64,000 nucleotides of DNA, taken from NCBI RefSeq assembly GCF_025949665.1, contig NZ_JAPDFT010000001.1, positions 1,674,001-1,738,000 on the forward strand, read 5' to 3'. The notes under the pieces are model-generated. The model worked only from the letters and a program-made list of their open reading frames with translations, had not been told where the DNA came from and made no database searches. The stretch's first letter is position 1; every line of letters begins with the position of its first letter. The translations under genes were made by a program, and so were the position numbers. Positions 35,628 through 44,184 of this stretch are shown piece after piece. This DNA is from Chryseobacterium viscerum (GTDB taxonomy: Bacteria; Bacteroidota; Bacteroidia; Flavobacteriales; Weeksellaceae).

Positions 35628-36096
35628 TTTAAATAACAATTTTCAGTCTGCAAAGATACGGCCCGCTTTCGGAATGAGCATGCATTATCCTGAATTTATT
35701 CCATAAGATGATGTTAATAAAATTTAATCTAAATAAAATCCCTATTTATGTTACGTTTGCAAACTTATATTTTTCAGAAGTAATTAACGAGAAGCAGGGG
35801 AGCGTAGAATTGAGAATAACAGGACGTGAGATCCTTTATATAAAAAAGGAAGCCCAAAAAACTTAATCTAAACTTTAAACCTTGAATTTTAAATTCTAAA
35901 CAATTGATTCTGAACAGGTATTTTTAAATTAAAAAAAGCAAATGAACTTTCTATTTACCGTATTTTTACGGAATTTGCTTGAAATTATTCCTTTTAATGT
36001 CAATAAATTATTATTTTTAGGATAAAATTATTAGAAAATATTTTTTCAAACTTATGAGATATATTATCTTTACAAGTCATAATCAGAGGAAACACT
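35628..36096. other. Divergent spacer between the nuclease and T6SS genes
   Basis: About 470 bases without a gene. It holds a TATCTTTG -7 element for the nuclease (35651-35658, minus strand) and low-complexity text around 35860-35905. That text includes AAACTTTAAACCTTGAA (35870-35886), which recurs exactly inverted at 47731-47747. The T6SS promoter should lie at 36000-36080, but I see no full consensus. Confidence 0.45.
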
Positions 36097-37038
36097 ATGT
36101 ATGAGACTAATATTGTAGATATGCATTACAATAAGCTGCAGACAGACTTTAAGGCTGAAGCTGTGGCTGTTAATCTATTGAAATACCACCGTGCGGTAAG
36201 CAATATATTTATTGAGCGTGTAGGCGTGAACGACCGTGCTTACCTGAAGGATATAAAGAGCATTTCAAGCAGCTATTTAGGATTTGATGAGGAAGTATTT
36301 ACCATAGAGAGTTACAGAGAGGGTATTTATGACTATCTTCCGGAAGGATTATTTCATCCGCCATCTCTTGGAGCTTCCAGAAAGAATGTAGATACTGTGG
36401 TAAGGGAAATCCGCAAACAGAAAAGGGTAGAAGATGATGCCCGTAAGTTTTTCCGTCCTTTTGAACTGGAAGTTTTTTTTACGGAAATCAGTGCTTTACT
36501 TAAAGAATCAGAATTTGATATTACAAGCAATACAGATTCTTTATTGGAAACGGTAAGTGAGCTTTGGCCTCTGATAAAGATGCTGGATAAACAGAATGCT
36601 TATATTTTTATGCATATTCTGCCGTTTTTCCATCATATTCGGGGAGACAAAAAATGGTTTGAGAGATGTATGACCGCTTTTCTACAGGTACCGGTAAACG
36701 TAACTTTTTCACCCAATATCATTGATGAGATTGAGAAAAATGATAATTCCATGTTATTGGGAAATTCAAGATTAGGAGTCACCTATATTCCAAGCGGACC
36801 TCATATGGACGGGCAGCGAAACTGGGTGGTAAATATTGGTCCGATTCCTTATGGAGACATGAAAAAATATATCCCAGGAAGTCCGTTCAGAAATGTACTT
36901 CAGTCACTGTATGATTATTTTCTTCCGGTAACAGTTGACGTGGAAGAGAATTTTGTTACAGAAAAAGAGGAATATTCATTCAGTCTTGAAGACGATGGAA
37001 GAAATGCCAGCCGCCTTGGATACTCTACATTCCTCTAA
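36097..37038 (+). CDS. tssG: T6SS subtype iii baseplate protein TssG-like
   Basis: 313 residues. The second half follows the TssG plan: MLLGNSRLGVTYI, NWVVNIGPIPYGDMKKYIPGS, then LYDYFLPVTVDVEENF, equivalent to the conserved LG-x-LGP...F/Y-x-x-(F/I)-PGG stretch. The first half (YLPEGLFHPPSL) fits the LP..L region. TssG is part of the baseplate wedge that TssK caps. It heads a three-gene unit with a TssN-like membrane protein (54 bases on) and TssK. The sheath, Hcp, VgrG, ClpV and the other T6SS-iii genes are not in the window. Assignment by motif pattern, supported by TssK nearby. Confidence 0.68.
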   Translation: MYETNIVDMHYNKLQTDFKAEAVAVNLLKYHRAVSNIFIERVGVNDRAYLKDIKSISSSYLGFDEEVFTIESYREGIYDYLPEGLFHPPSLGASRKNVDTVVREIRKQKRVEDDARKFFRPFELEVFFTEISALLKESEFDITSNTDSLLETVSELWPLIKMLDKQNAYIFMHILPFFHHIRGDKKWFERCMTAFLQVPVNVTFSPNIIDEIEKNDNSMLLGNSRLGVTYIPSGPHMDGQRNWVVNIGPIPYGDMKKYIPGSPFRNVLQSLYDYFLPVTVDVEENFVTEKEEYSFSLEDDGRNASRLGYSTFL

Positions 37039-37092
37039 ATTATTTTATTATATTTACAACTACCAACAAAGTATAAATTCGAAAAGAAACAA

Positions 37093-37995
37093 ATGGAAAT
37101 TTCTTCAGTAAAAGGTATTTTTTTAAGGTATATCTTAATGCCTTTAATCGCAATTATTATGATGGTTATACTGGGTGTAATCCGAAGAAATAAACCTGCG
37201 ATAAAAATTAAAGTAATTATTATATACGTGCTTCTGTGCAGTTTATGCCTGGCCATACCGGGATTTTTCGGATTTGCCGGAAATCTCTTTAATCCGTACT
37301 GGTATCTCATCGCACAGGTTATTTATCTTATTTTTGGGATTATTCATGTGAATTTGTTGCATAAGTATTTCAAAAAGCACATCGAATCCCTGGCAATGAG
37401 TATTCTGTTTGAGTCTCTGCTTTCATTGACTTGTATTGCTTTGGGAGGATATCTTTTCACTCTGATCTTTAACTGGATGAGTAAAGGAACAGGATATGCT
37501 GTAATGGCGGCAACAAGTATGCTGATCTTTGTAGTTCCCATGGTATTTTATTACTGTTATATCCAGTTTATTACGATTCCTTTTGATATTTATAAAACAT
37601 GGAGATATTCACCGGAGCAGAAACTGCCTGATTTTGAAGGAGCAGATTTTGACAGATTAATGGTATTGAATGTTGAATTGAGCAAAAAATTAGAAGATAC
37701 CAACCGTTTCAGAATCAAGGCAAAAACACTACCAACGGGGGTTACTTTCGGAGATTGGTTCTACAGGGTAGTAGATGATTACAACCATAAGAATCCGGGA
37801 TCTGTTATTCACCTTTCTGACGAAGGAAATGAGCCTTACTATTGGATCTTTTACACTAAAAAATCGTTTTTCAGTTTCAGAAAATATATAGATTTCGACC
37901 ACGACATTACAACAAACAGCATTTCTGAAAATGAAGTGGTGATTTGTAAGAGAGTCATTCAGCATGAAGAGGAGGGAGTCGCAAGAAAATCATAA
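37093..37995 (+). CDS. tssN: T6SS-iii membrane protein TssN-like
   Basis: 300 residues. The N-terminal half has about six membrane segments (roughly 10-27, 37-57, 70-88, 102-127, 140-165). A soluble C-terminal domain follows (about 175-295) with LPTGVTFGDWFYRVVDDYN and YYWIFYTKKSFFSFRKYID. TssN is one of the proteins found only in the Bacteroidota subtype iii, where TssO/P/Q/R replace TssJLM. Its place between TssG and TssK is the main reason for the name, together with size and topology. Inner-membrane location expected. Confidence 0.62.
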   Translation: MEISSVKGIFLRYILMPLIAIIMMVILGVIRRNKPAIKIKVIIIYVLLCSLCLAIPGFFGFAGNLFNPYWYLIAQVIYLIFGIIHVNLLHKYFKKHIESLAMSILFESLLSLTCIALGGYLFTLIFNWMSKGTGYAVMAATSMLIFVVPMVFYYCYIQFITIPFDIYKTWRYSPEQKLPDFEGADFDRLMVLNVELSKKLEDTNRFRIKAKTLPTGVTFGDWFYRVVDDYNHKNPGSVIHLSDEGNEPYYWIFYTKKSFFSFRKYIDFDHDITTNSISENEVVICKRVIQHEEEGVARKS

Positions 37996-38021
37996 TCACA
38001 AAAAATTAAAAAGTATTAAAC

Positions 38022-39161
38022 ATGATACAGCCTATTAAACATTTTGCAATCAACTGGGTGGATGGGATGAAGGTTTCCCAGAGACACCTTAATGATCAGG
38101 ATAATTTCTTAATTGATACCATCAGAGATTCCAATTCCCTTGGAATTACTACATATAACTACGGACTTCTGCCTATTTCCAATGAATTTACAGACCGTAC
38201 CATTTTTGATGTTCACAATACAGCAACTAATGATGTACAGCTGGTCATCAAGCGCTGCAGTGCCGTTACGATGGCAGGATACCGCATTGAACTGACAGAC
38301 AGAAGAATCAGCGTGAAGTCTCTGGCGAAATCAATGAACGAAGAGCAGGCAGATGGAGAATATTATATCCTAATCTCTGTAAATCCTTTTGATAAAGTTC
38401 CATTTGGTGATATTGACCCTGAGGAAATTCCGCCACGTCACCCCAGTGCACAGCCGAATCACCATATTGAACTGCTTCCTGTAACTTCTTTGAACAGCAG
38501 CTACTCGGGAGGTAATTACCTTATCATTGGGAAAGTAGATTTAAAAGGAAACATTGCGCAGGTAGATTCCAACTTTATTCCACCTTGCACTTCTGTACAG
38601 AGTCATCCGGCTTTGGTGGAGTATTACAGCAGCTATGCAAAGTCTATCGGGAATCTTCAGCAGTATGCTTTTAAAATTATTCAGAAGACGTCTCATAAAA
38701 ATCAAAATACAGCTTTGGCACAAAATGTTAAGTTTCTGTGCAGTACAATGGTAAATACATTTGGAGATATGTATTTCCAGTTCAGAAATATTACCCCTTG
38801 GCAGCCACCAGTATTTCTGATTGAGTCTTTTGCAAGATTAGCCCTTCATCTATATAATTCTACACAGCTTCTTGTTCCTGCTGAACTGGAAGAAATGTTG
38901 AACTATAGTTTAGAATGGAGTGAGATTGCCCCTCATACTTTATTGAACCAGCTTTCTATTGTAGCAGAGACCAATTATGACCATCATAACTGTGGTGAGC
39001 CATTGCTTTACATCCAGCAGATGCTGAGAAGCCTTGAAACAATTTTCTCTAAACTAAGCGAACTTGATTACATCGGTCAGAGAAAAGAAAACATCATCGT
39101 TAACGAGCAGGAAGTTTCTACTAATACAAATCCTAAGAGAGGTTGGAGTGTTTTAGATTAA
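38022..39161 (+). CDS. tssK: T6SS baseplate protein TssK
   Basis: 379 residues. It opens with NWVDGMKVSQRHLNDQDNFL, equivalent to the TssK start W-x-eGM-x-l-x-p-q-H-f-q. The beta-sandwich shoulder domain (about 50-200, ELLPVTSLNSSYSGGNYLIIG) and the helical neck and head domain (to 379) follow. TssK joins the baseplate wedges to the membrane complex. It is last in the unit, 26 bases after the TssN-like gene, and a hairpin terminator follows. Confidence 0.82.
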   Translation: MIQPIKHFAINWVDGMKVSQRHLNDQDNFLIDTIRDSNSLGITTYNYGLLPISNEFTDRTIFDVHNTATNDVQLVIKRCSAVTMAGYRIELTDRRISVKSLAKSMNEEQADGEYYILISVNPFDKVPFGDIDPEEIPPRHPSAQPNHHIELLPVTSLNSSYSGGNYLIIGKVDLKGNIAQVDSNFIPPCTSVQSHPALVEYYSSYAKSIGNLQQYAFKIIQKTSHKNQNTALAQNVKFLCSTMVNTFGDMYFQFRNITPWQPPVFLIESFARLALHLYNSTQLLVPAELEEMLNYSLEWSEIAPHTLLNQLSIVAETNYDHHNCGEPLLYIQQMLRSLETIFSKLSELDYIGQRKENIIVNEQEVSTNTNPKRGWSVLD

Positions 39162-39182
39162 AATCATGTATTAAAAATAGAG

Positions 39183-39212
39183 TCCCGGATGAAAATTCGG
39201 GATTTTTTATGC
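39183..39212 (+). terminator. Terminator of the T6SS trio
   Basis: TCCCG and CGGGA with a loop of about ten bases, then TTTTTT. Short stem but the right place, 20 bases past tssK. Confidence 0.65.
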
Positions 39213-39261
39213 GGGTATACAGAAAAAATTAAAAGTAAATTTGCTTTAAGGATTGATAAAA

Positions 39262-40437
39262 ATGAATTTAGAGGTTATCAGACAGGAAACGCCGGGGTGT
39301 TCGGATAAAATATTTTTAAATAGTGCAGGCGCATCATTAATGCCTAAGGCTGTTGTAGACACTACGGTTAAATTTTTATATGAAGAACAGGAGTTTGGAG
39401 GATATGCGGCTGTGGTACGAAACTCAGCCCATATAAGCAGGTTTTATGAAGAGACAGCGAAACTGATTAATGCAAAACCTTCCAATATTGCATTTGTAAG
39501 CAGCTCAACAGATGGTTACGCAAAAGCTTTGTCCAGTATTTCTTTTACAGAGGGAGACTGTATCATTACTACCAATGATGATTATATATCCAATCAGATT
39601 GCTTTTATTTCTTTGCAGAAAAGATATCATATTGAAATCGTCAGAGTTGCTAATCTGCCTGACCACGAGCTGGATCTTGAAGATTTTGAAAATTTAATCA
39701 AAAAGCATAATCCTAAATTAATTGCTGTCACCCATATTCCTACCAATTCCGGCTTAATTCAAAATATAGAAGGAGTGGGGAACTTATGCAAACAATATAA
39801 TGTTCTTTATCTTGTGGATGCCTGTCAGTCTGTAGGACAAATTGTGGTAGATGTTAAAAAAATCAATTGTGATTTTCTGACAGCAACGGGAAGAAAATTT
39901 ATGCGGGGACCAAGGGGAACAGGATTTTTGTATGTTTCAGATAATGCCTTAAGAGAAAACATGTATCCTTTATTTTTAGATAGCTTTGGAGCAAAGTGGA
40001 CTTCTTTTGATGACTATCAGCTCAATGATTCGGCTAAAAGATTTGAATTTTTTGAAAGACCTTATGCTGCTTTGTTGGGATTTACAGAGGCCTTACGCTA
40101 TGCCAATATTATTGGGATAGATCAAATTGAGAACTACAATCGTACGTTGGCAGATACATTAAGGATCAATCTGCATAAGTACGATTTCAGAGTTTTGGAC
40201 AAAGGAAATAGATTAAGCAGCATTGTTACCTTTTGTCAGGCGGATGGAAAGGTCGAAAAGATTCACAAAATATTGAGTGAGAATAGAGTGTTTTTTAAAG
40301 AGAATTATAAAGGAGATGCATTAATTGATTTTACCACTAAAAATGTAGATCATGCCATTCGGTTATCACCCCATTATTTTAATACTATGGAAGAAATTGA
40401 AAGAGTGTCACAACTTTTAGAAAATATTAATCATTAG
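39262..40437 (+). CDS. Class V aminotransferase-fold PLP enzyme (cysteine-desulfurase/isopenicillin-epimerase-like)
   Basis: 391 residues from the ATG at 39262 (an in-frame TTG nine bases earlier is less likely). Features of PF00266 are FLNSAGASLMPKAV, VSSSTDGYAKAL, THIPTNSGLIQNIE, LVDACQSVGQIVVDV and the Schiff-base lysine in TATGRKFMRGPRGTGFLYV. The catalytic Cys loop of true desulfurases is not evident, so it is probably not SufS. The reaction is unknown. Bounded by the T6SS terminator upstream and an 18-base perfect hairpin downstream. Confidence 0.85.
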   Translation: MNLEVIRQETPGCSDKIFLNSAGASLMPKAVVDTTVKFLYEEQEFGGYAAVVRNSAHISRFYEETAKLINAKPSNIAFVSSSTDGYAKALSSISFTEGDCIITTNDDYISNQIAFISLQKRYHIEIVRVANLPDHELDLEDFENLIKKHNPKLIAVTHIPTNSGLIQNIEGVGNLCKQYNVLYLVDACQSVGQIVVDVKKINCDFLTATGRKFMRGPRGTGFLYVSDNALRENMYPLFLDSFGAKWTSFDDYQLNDSAKRFEFFERPYAALLGFTEALRYANIIGIDQIENYNRTLADTLRINLHKYDFRVLDKGNRLSSIVTFCQADGKVEKIHKILSENRVFFKENYKGDALIDFTTKNVDHAIRLSPHYFNTMEEIERVSQLLENINH

Positions 40438-40450
40438 AATGATGGCTTTA

Positions 40451-40490
40451 AAATTAGAGAGCCCTGGCATTCGCCAGGGCTCTCTAATTT
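40451..40490. terminator. Perfect bidirectional terminator between aminotransferase and beta-lactamase genes
   Basis: AAATTAGAGAGCCCTGGC (40451-40468), loop ATTC, GCCAGGGCTCTCTAATTT (40473-40490): an 18-base perfect stem. A/T runs follow on both strands. The right arm reaches the first base of the beta-lactamase stop codon. Confidence 0.9.
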
Positions 40491-41218
40491 TATTTTTTGT
40501 TCAGAAGATCAAGAGTATGTTCTACGTGTCCACCTCCTTTCCATTCATCGTGACCGGGAATAATCAGGGTTGCCTGTGAATATTTGTTTTTCAGTTTTGT
40601 CATGGTTAGCGGCCATTGTGCTACGTTGGCTTCTCCGGTATAGCCAAGGTCAACTGCTGCTTTACTTTTCACAAGACATCCTCCGTCCAGTATTTTATAT
40701 TTTGGAAACCAGACTACTACATTATCGGCAGTATGTCCTTCACCCAGAAAGTCTACTATAAATTCTTCTCCGCCAATGCGGTAAGGTTTTCCAGTTTTTA
40801 TAAGTTCAGTAGAAGTTGCTTTTCCTTCTTTCTTTAGAATTTCATTGGTTTTCGCTGTAGCATAGGTTTTAATTCCTTTCTTGTTGTAAAAGCTTAAATC
40901 TCCGGCTCTGTCTTCGTGTGAATGGGTAGCAAATACAGCAATAACAGGAAGATTATGTCGCTTCTGAATCGTGTCCAGCAGACTTTGGTATTGTGATTTC
41001 TGCCATGGAACATCAAACAAAACAACTCCTTTTTTGGTCACCAGATAAACTGCATTGGTAGAATATTCTTTACCTCCGAATACTCCGAAAGTTTTATAAA
41101 TATAAAAGTTAGGCTTAATTTGTGGTTCAATTACAAAATCTCTTACCTGAGTGGTCTGAGCATTTGCCAATGGGCTTAATAACATCGAAATAATAAAAAA
41201 CGGAATGCTTTTTTTCAT
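40490..41218 (-). CDS. bla: Subclass B1 metallo-beta-lactamase, IND/CGB type
   Basis: 242 residues with signal peptide (MKKSIPFFIISMLLSPLANA). All B1 zinc ligands are present: H99, H101 and D103 (HSHED), H162 (GEGHTADN), C181 (GGCLVK) and H223 (PGHDEW). The sequence around YKTFGVFGGKEYS, KKGVVLFDVPW, TATAKTNE-like and WFPKYKILDGGCLV is the IND/CGB group of chromosomal enzymes from Chryseobacterium indologenes and C. gleum, which hydrolyse carbapenems. The residue after the second His is Glu where I recall Asp in those enzymes. A -7 element TACGTTTG lies at 41283-41290 (minus). No mobile element adjoins, so it looks intrinsic. Allele number cannot be given from memory. Confidence 0.94.
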   Translation of the reverse strand: MKKSIPFFIISMLLSPLANAQTTQVRDFVIEPQIKPNFYIYKTFGVFGGKEYSTNAVYLVTKKGVVLFDVPWQKSQYQSLLDTIQKRHNLPVIAVFATHSHEDRAGDLSFYNKKGIKTYATAKTNEILKKEGKATSTELIKTGKPYRIGGEEFIVDFLGEGHTADNVVVWFPKYKILDGGCLVKSKAAVDLGYTGEANVAQWPLTMTKLKNKYSQATLIIPGHDEWKGGGHVEHTLDLLNKK

Positions 41219-41282
41219 AATTTTTTAAGTAATAATTAAAGATTAGCGTTCGTCAGGAAAACAAAGCCTGTGGAAAGTTTTG

Positions 41283-41290
41283 CAAACGTA
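41283..41290 (-). promoter_or_regulatory. -7 element of the beta-lactamase gene
   Basis: TACGTTTG on the minus strand matches TAnnTTTG and lies 64 bases before the ATG. No convincing -33 TTG. Confidence 0.45.
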
Positions 41291-41384
41291 GTTAAAAATA
41301 AAATTTCAGGTATTTTATGAAAGAGAGTTTAACCGTTTTTTAACAGTATCAACAAATAGATTCTGTAATAGCTTAAAAAATTAA

Positions 41385-41515
41385 AATCAAATATTTCTAA
41401 ATCATTAAGATTATATTAAGTTGTTAAGAGTATTAAGACAAATGCGTTAAGTTTAACCATCAGAATAATTTATCTTAATTATACTTTATTCCTTAAATGC
41501 TCTTAAGGGTTTAAG
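41385..41515. repeat. Degraded copy (inverted) of the 183-bp element at 45.9 kb
   Basis: On the plus strand CATTAAGATTATATTAAG and TTGTTAAGAGTATTAAGA (41403-41438), then CAGAATAATTTATCTTAA (41461-41478) and CTTAAATG-CTCTTAA. The reverse complement of 45915-46035 gives nearly the same text in the same order. The ends have decayed and the 17-base terminal repeats are no longer clear. Confidence 0.65.
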
Positions 41516-41527
41516 CTTTTAAATGTC

Positions 41528-41560
41528 AAACCTAACAGGTTTTAAAAACCTGTTAGGTTT
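41528..41560. repeat. Palindromic repeat (CCTAACAGG type)
   Basis: AAACCTAACAGGTTTT (41528-41543) and AAAACCTGTTAGGTTT (41545-41560) form a perfect 16-base stem with one central base, followed by a T run on the plus strand. It stands 21 bases past the stop of the DtxR gene, whose transcript reads the other way. It may act as a terminator but resembles a widespread flavobacterial palindrome. Confidence 0.65.
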
Positions 41561-41581
41561 ATTTTTTTCAGTTTTAATGAT

Positions 41582-42235
41582 CTATTTCTTTACGAGTATT
41601 TTCTCGGTCGCTTTTTTGCTTAAAATTTCTGTTTTGCCATCAATTTCTATGGTCATTGATTTATCAAAATTTTCAACTTTAACGATTTTCACTTTGGTAT
41701 CAAGGAGCAGTTTCCTGTCATTCAGATAAGTCAGGAAAGCATCATCAGAAAGAGTAACTGAGGCAAAAGTAACATTTTCTCCAGGTTCACAATTGCTTAG
41801 CTTCTCAAGATCCTGAGAAATAATATTTCCGTCTTTATCAGGAATAGGTTCTCCATGAGGATCAAATTTAGGATAATCAAGAATTTCGTCCATTTTCTCG
41901 AAAAAGATTTGAGAATGCACGTGTTCAAGCTGTTCTGCAATTTCGTGAACATTTTCCCAGCCAAAATTCATTTTTTTAACCAGAAACATTTCGGTAAGTC
42001 TGTGTTTACGAACTACCAGAGATGCTTCACGTCTTCCGCTTTCTGTAACAATTAATGGTTTGTAGGTTTCATAGATGACCCACTTTTTCTCTGCAAACTT
42101 TTTCATCATATTATTGACACTCGGCATTTTTACATTCAAAAATTTGCTGAGCTCATTAATCGTAACCTTTCCTTCATTGTCAACTAAATGAAACAAAGCT
42201 TTCAGGTAATTCTCTTCTGTTAGGGTTGTTTTCAA
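41582..42235 (-). CDS. DtxR/MntR-family metal-dependent repressor
   Basis: 217 residues. N-terminal winged helix (EENYLKALFHLVDNEGKVTI, LSKFLNVKMPSVNNMMKKF), a dimerisation/metal-binding domain with VRKHRLTEMFLVKKMNFGWENVHEIAEQLEHV and FDPHGEPIPDKDG, and a C-terminal FeoA-like SH3 domain. The metal-site residues (E, H, E/H in the middle helices, and the H of DPHG) are those of iron/manganese regulators. The start is a TTG (42235) because no in-frame ATG exists before the winged helix. A 28-base dyad directly upstream may be its own operator. Confidence 0.92.
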   Translation of the reverse strand: MKTTLTEENYLKALFHLVDNEGKVTINELSKFLNVKMPSVNNMMKKFAEKKWVIYETYKPLIVTESGRREASLVVRKHRLTEMFLVKKMNFGWENVHEIAEQLEHVHSQIFFEKMDEILDYPKFDPHGEPIPDKDGNIISQDLEKLSNCEPGENVTFASVTLSDDAFLTYLNDRKLLLDTKVKIVKVENFDKSMTIEIDGKTEILSKKATEKILVKK

Positions 42236-42238
42236 AAT

Positions 42239-42266
42239 GTTAGATGATTTTCAATACAAATCTAAC
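42239..42266. promoter_or_regulatory. Dyad upstream of the DtxR gene, possible operator
   Basis: GTTAGAT (42239-42245) and ATCTAAC (42260-42266) with a 14-base spacer, beginning four bases from the TTG start. It lies in the 85-base divergent spacer with the threonine aldolase gene and could let the metal repressor control both genes. Confidence 0.45.
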
Positions 42267-42320
42267 AAAATAAAATGAAAAGTTCACTCTTGTTATTTTA
42301 ACTTTTTTTACTTTTACTCT

Positions 42321-43355
42321 ATGAGATTTTCATTCAAAAACGACTATTCTGAAGGGTGCCATCCAAATATATTACAGGCCCTTTTACAGCATAATCTTGA
42401 TCAGCAGGCCGGATATGGAGAAGATGAGTATTCATTAAAAGCAAAAACATTAATCAAAGAAAAAATCAACAATCAGAATTCTGAAGTTTTTTTGGTTTCA
42501 GGAGGAACGCAGGCTAACTTAATTGTTATTTCAGCAATCTTAAAGCCCTACCAATGTGCAATTTCTGCCGCTCCCGGCCACATTCTGAATAATGAAACAG
42601 GAGCTATTGAAGCCACAGGTCATAAAGTATTGAGTATTGAAACAGCAGATGGAAAATTAAGACCGTCGGATATTATCCCGGTTTTAGAAGGACATAGCAA
42701 TGCACCCCATCAGGTGATGCCTAAACTGGTGTATATATCCAATTCTACAGAGCTGGGAACCATTTATCAGGCTAAAGAACTGGAAGAGCTTTCAGCATTT
42801 TGTAAAGAAAAGAAATTATACCTGTTTATGGATGGAGCAAGACTGGGACATGGCCTGACCTCAGAAATCAGTGATCTTACCCTGGAAAAAGTAGCTCTTC
42901 TGACAGATGTTTTTTATCTTGGAGGCACAAAAAACGGGGCATTGATAGGCGAAGCTATTGTCATTAACAATCTTGTTCTTCAGGAGGATTTTGCATTTAA
43001 TATCAAACAGAAAGGTGCATTGTTAGCCAAAGGAAGGCTTTTGGGAATACAGTTTATGGAACTCATGAAAGATAACCTGTATTTTGATCTGGCGAAACAT
43101 GCCAATCAGCAGGCTATGAAAATTAAGAATGCATTGCAGAAAAAAGGAACGGCATTTCTTTCAGATACCTATACCAATCAGATTTTTCCTATTCTGAGTA
43201 ATGATCTTATTGAAGTTTTGTCTGAAAATTTTGAATTCTATGTCTGGAAAAAAGTAGATGAAAATTTCTCGGCAATACGCCTTATTACTTCCTGGAATAC
43301 TGGCGATGAAGCAGTAAACCGATTTATTGAAATTATTGAAACAGAATTAACATAA
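42321..43355 (+). CDS. Threonine aldolase-family PLP enzyme
   Basis: 344 residues of the beta-eliminating lyase family (PF01212), related to low-specificity L-threonine aldolase (threonine to glycine and acetaldehyde). Seen are RFSFKNDYSEGCHPNILQAL, FLVSGGTQANLIVI, LFMDGARLGHGL and the Schiff-base lysine in FYLGGTKNGALIGEA. Cytosolic. It is divergent from the DtxR gene across 85 bases with a dyad. Confidence 0.9.
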   Translation: MRFSFKNDYSEGCHPNILQALLQHNLDQQAGYGEDEYSLKAKTLIKEKINNQNSEVFLVSGGTQANLIVISAILKPYQCAISAAPGHILNNETGAIEATGHKVLSIETADGKLRPSDIIPVLEGHSNAPHQVMPKLVYISNSTELGTIYQAKELEELSAFCKEKKLYLFMDGARLGHGLTSEISDLTLEKVALLTDVFYLGGTKNGALIGEAIVINNLVLQEDFAFNIKQKGALLAKGRLLGIQFMELMKDNLYFDLAKHANQQAMKIKNALQKKGTAFLSDTYTNQIFPILSNDLIEVLSENFEFYVWKKVDENFSAIRLITSWNTGDEAVNRFIEIIETELT

Positions 43356-43360
43356 AAATG

Positions 43361-43510
43361 AAGAGGCTGTCTCAAAACTGTCATACGAAATGCAATGTAG
43401 TGAAGAATCTCATGTAGTTGTTTATTATAGAGATTCTTCCTTCGTCAGAAATCGAGATTCGACGTAGTCAATGACAAAAGTCGGCTATTGGACTTTTGAG
43501 ACAGCCTCTT
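43361..43510. repeat. 150-bp element with perfect 17-bp terminal inverted repeats
   Basis: AAGAGGCTGTCTCAAAA (43361-43377) and TTTTGAGACAGCCTCTT (43494-43510) bound it. The interior includes AGTGAAGAATCTCA and AGAGATTCTTCCTTCGTC, text I know as a frequent Bacteroidota intergenic repeat. A and T runs flank it, so it can also serve as a two-way terminator for the convergent neighbours. Confidence 0.75.
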
Positions 43511-43527
43511 TTTATTTTAATAATGTA

Positions 43528-44031
43528 TTATTTTTTCAAAGCTTCGCTTACTACTTTACAGTCTGCAGAGCTTAGCTTCTGTCCATCTTTATAGCTTATT
43601 TTTTTCTCATCCGCATATTTAGACTGTCCGTCTTCCTCTTTATGATCTCCAATTCCTTCTGTTAAAGCATTGTCTTTCTGGATAAAGTAAATATCTCTTT
43701 TGCTTTTTTTCCCTTCTGAAGCAAATTCGTAAGTCAGTTTCAGCGTATCTCCGGATTTGAAACCGGTTACATCTCCTTTTGAACTGTCTTTTTCACTGTT
43801 TTTATAAGATAACTTTCCGGTAATTGTTCCTAAATTATCATCAATAGAAGCAAAAACACTGTCTTTTCCTGTTACCCCGATATAGCAGAACGATTTTGGT
43901 CCCAATGTATCTATTACAGGTTCTTCAACAGCAATGGTATCTGCAACAGCTTTGGGAGCCGGAGCTTCAGTTTTTTTATTACAGTTGATTAAAAAAGCTG
44001 ATACAGTACCCAATAAGATTAATTTTTTCAT
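43528..44031 (-). CDS. Lipoprotein of unknown function
   Basis: 167 residues. A lipobox (AFLINC, Cys 17) is followed by a low-complexity linker rich in Pro, Ala, Val and Glu. The folded part (about 45-125: FCYIGVTGKDSVFASIDDNL, GTITGKLSYKNSEKDSSKGD, TLKLTYEFASEGKKSKRDIYFIQKD) is a small beta-barrel-like domain. The C-terminus (KLSSADCKVVSEALKK) holds a third Cys that may pair with C48. Not a family I can name. Probably anchored to a periplasm-facing leaflet. Confidence 0.8.
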   Translation of the reverse strand: MKKLILLGTVSAFLINCNKKTEAPAPKAVADTIAVEEPVIDTLGPKSFCYIGVTGKDSVFASIDDNLGTITGKLSYKNSEKDSSKGDVTGFKSGDTLKLTYEFASEGKKSKRDIYFIQKDNALTEGIGDHKEEDGQSKYADEKKISYKDGQKLSSADCKVVSEALKK

Positions 44032-44184
44032 ATCCTTAATTGTTAAATCAAATTTTGAAGCTCAAAAATAATAAACTATTTATAGAATAAAGAATATTGC
44101 TCATAAATAAGAATAATTTTCTAATTCTCATTAATCGGAATATTTTAGGCACGAAAAATGAATGACAATGCAAAATTGATTGTA

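Noticed and set aside
39262..40437. SufS/IscS cysteine desulfurase
   Set aside because: The fold fits but no active-site Cys loop was seen and no Suf/Isc genes are adjacent.
43361..43510. Insertion sequence
   Set aside because: Only 150 bases with inverted ends and no transposase frame; at most a non-autonomous element.
44158..44184. Upstream ATG for the TIM-barrel gene
   Set aside because: It would put nine polar residues before a good signal peptide; the ATG at 44185 is preferred.
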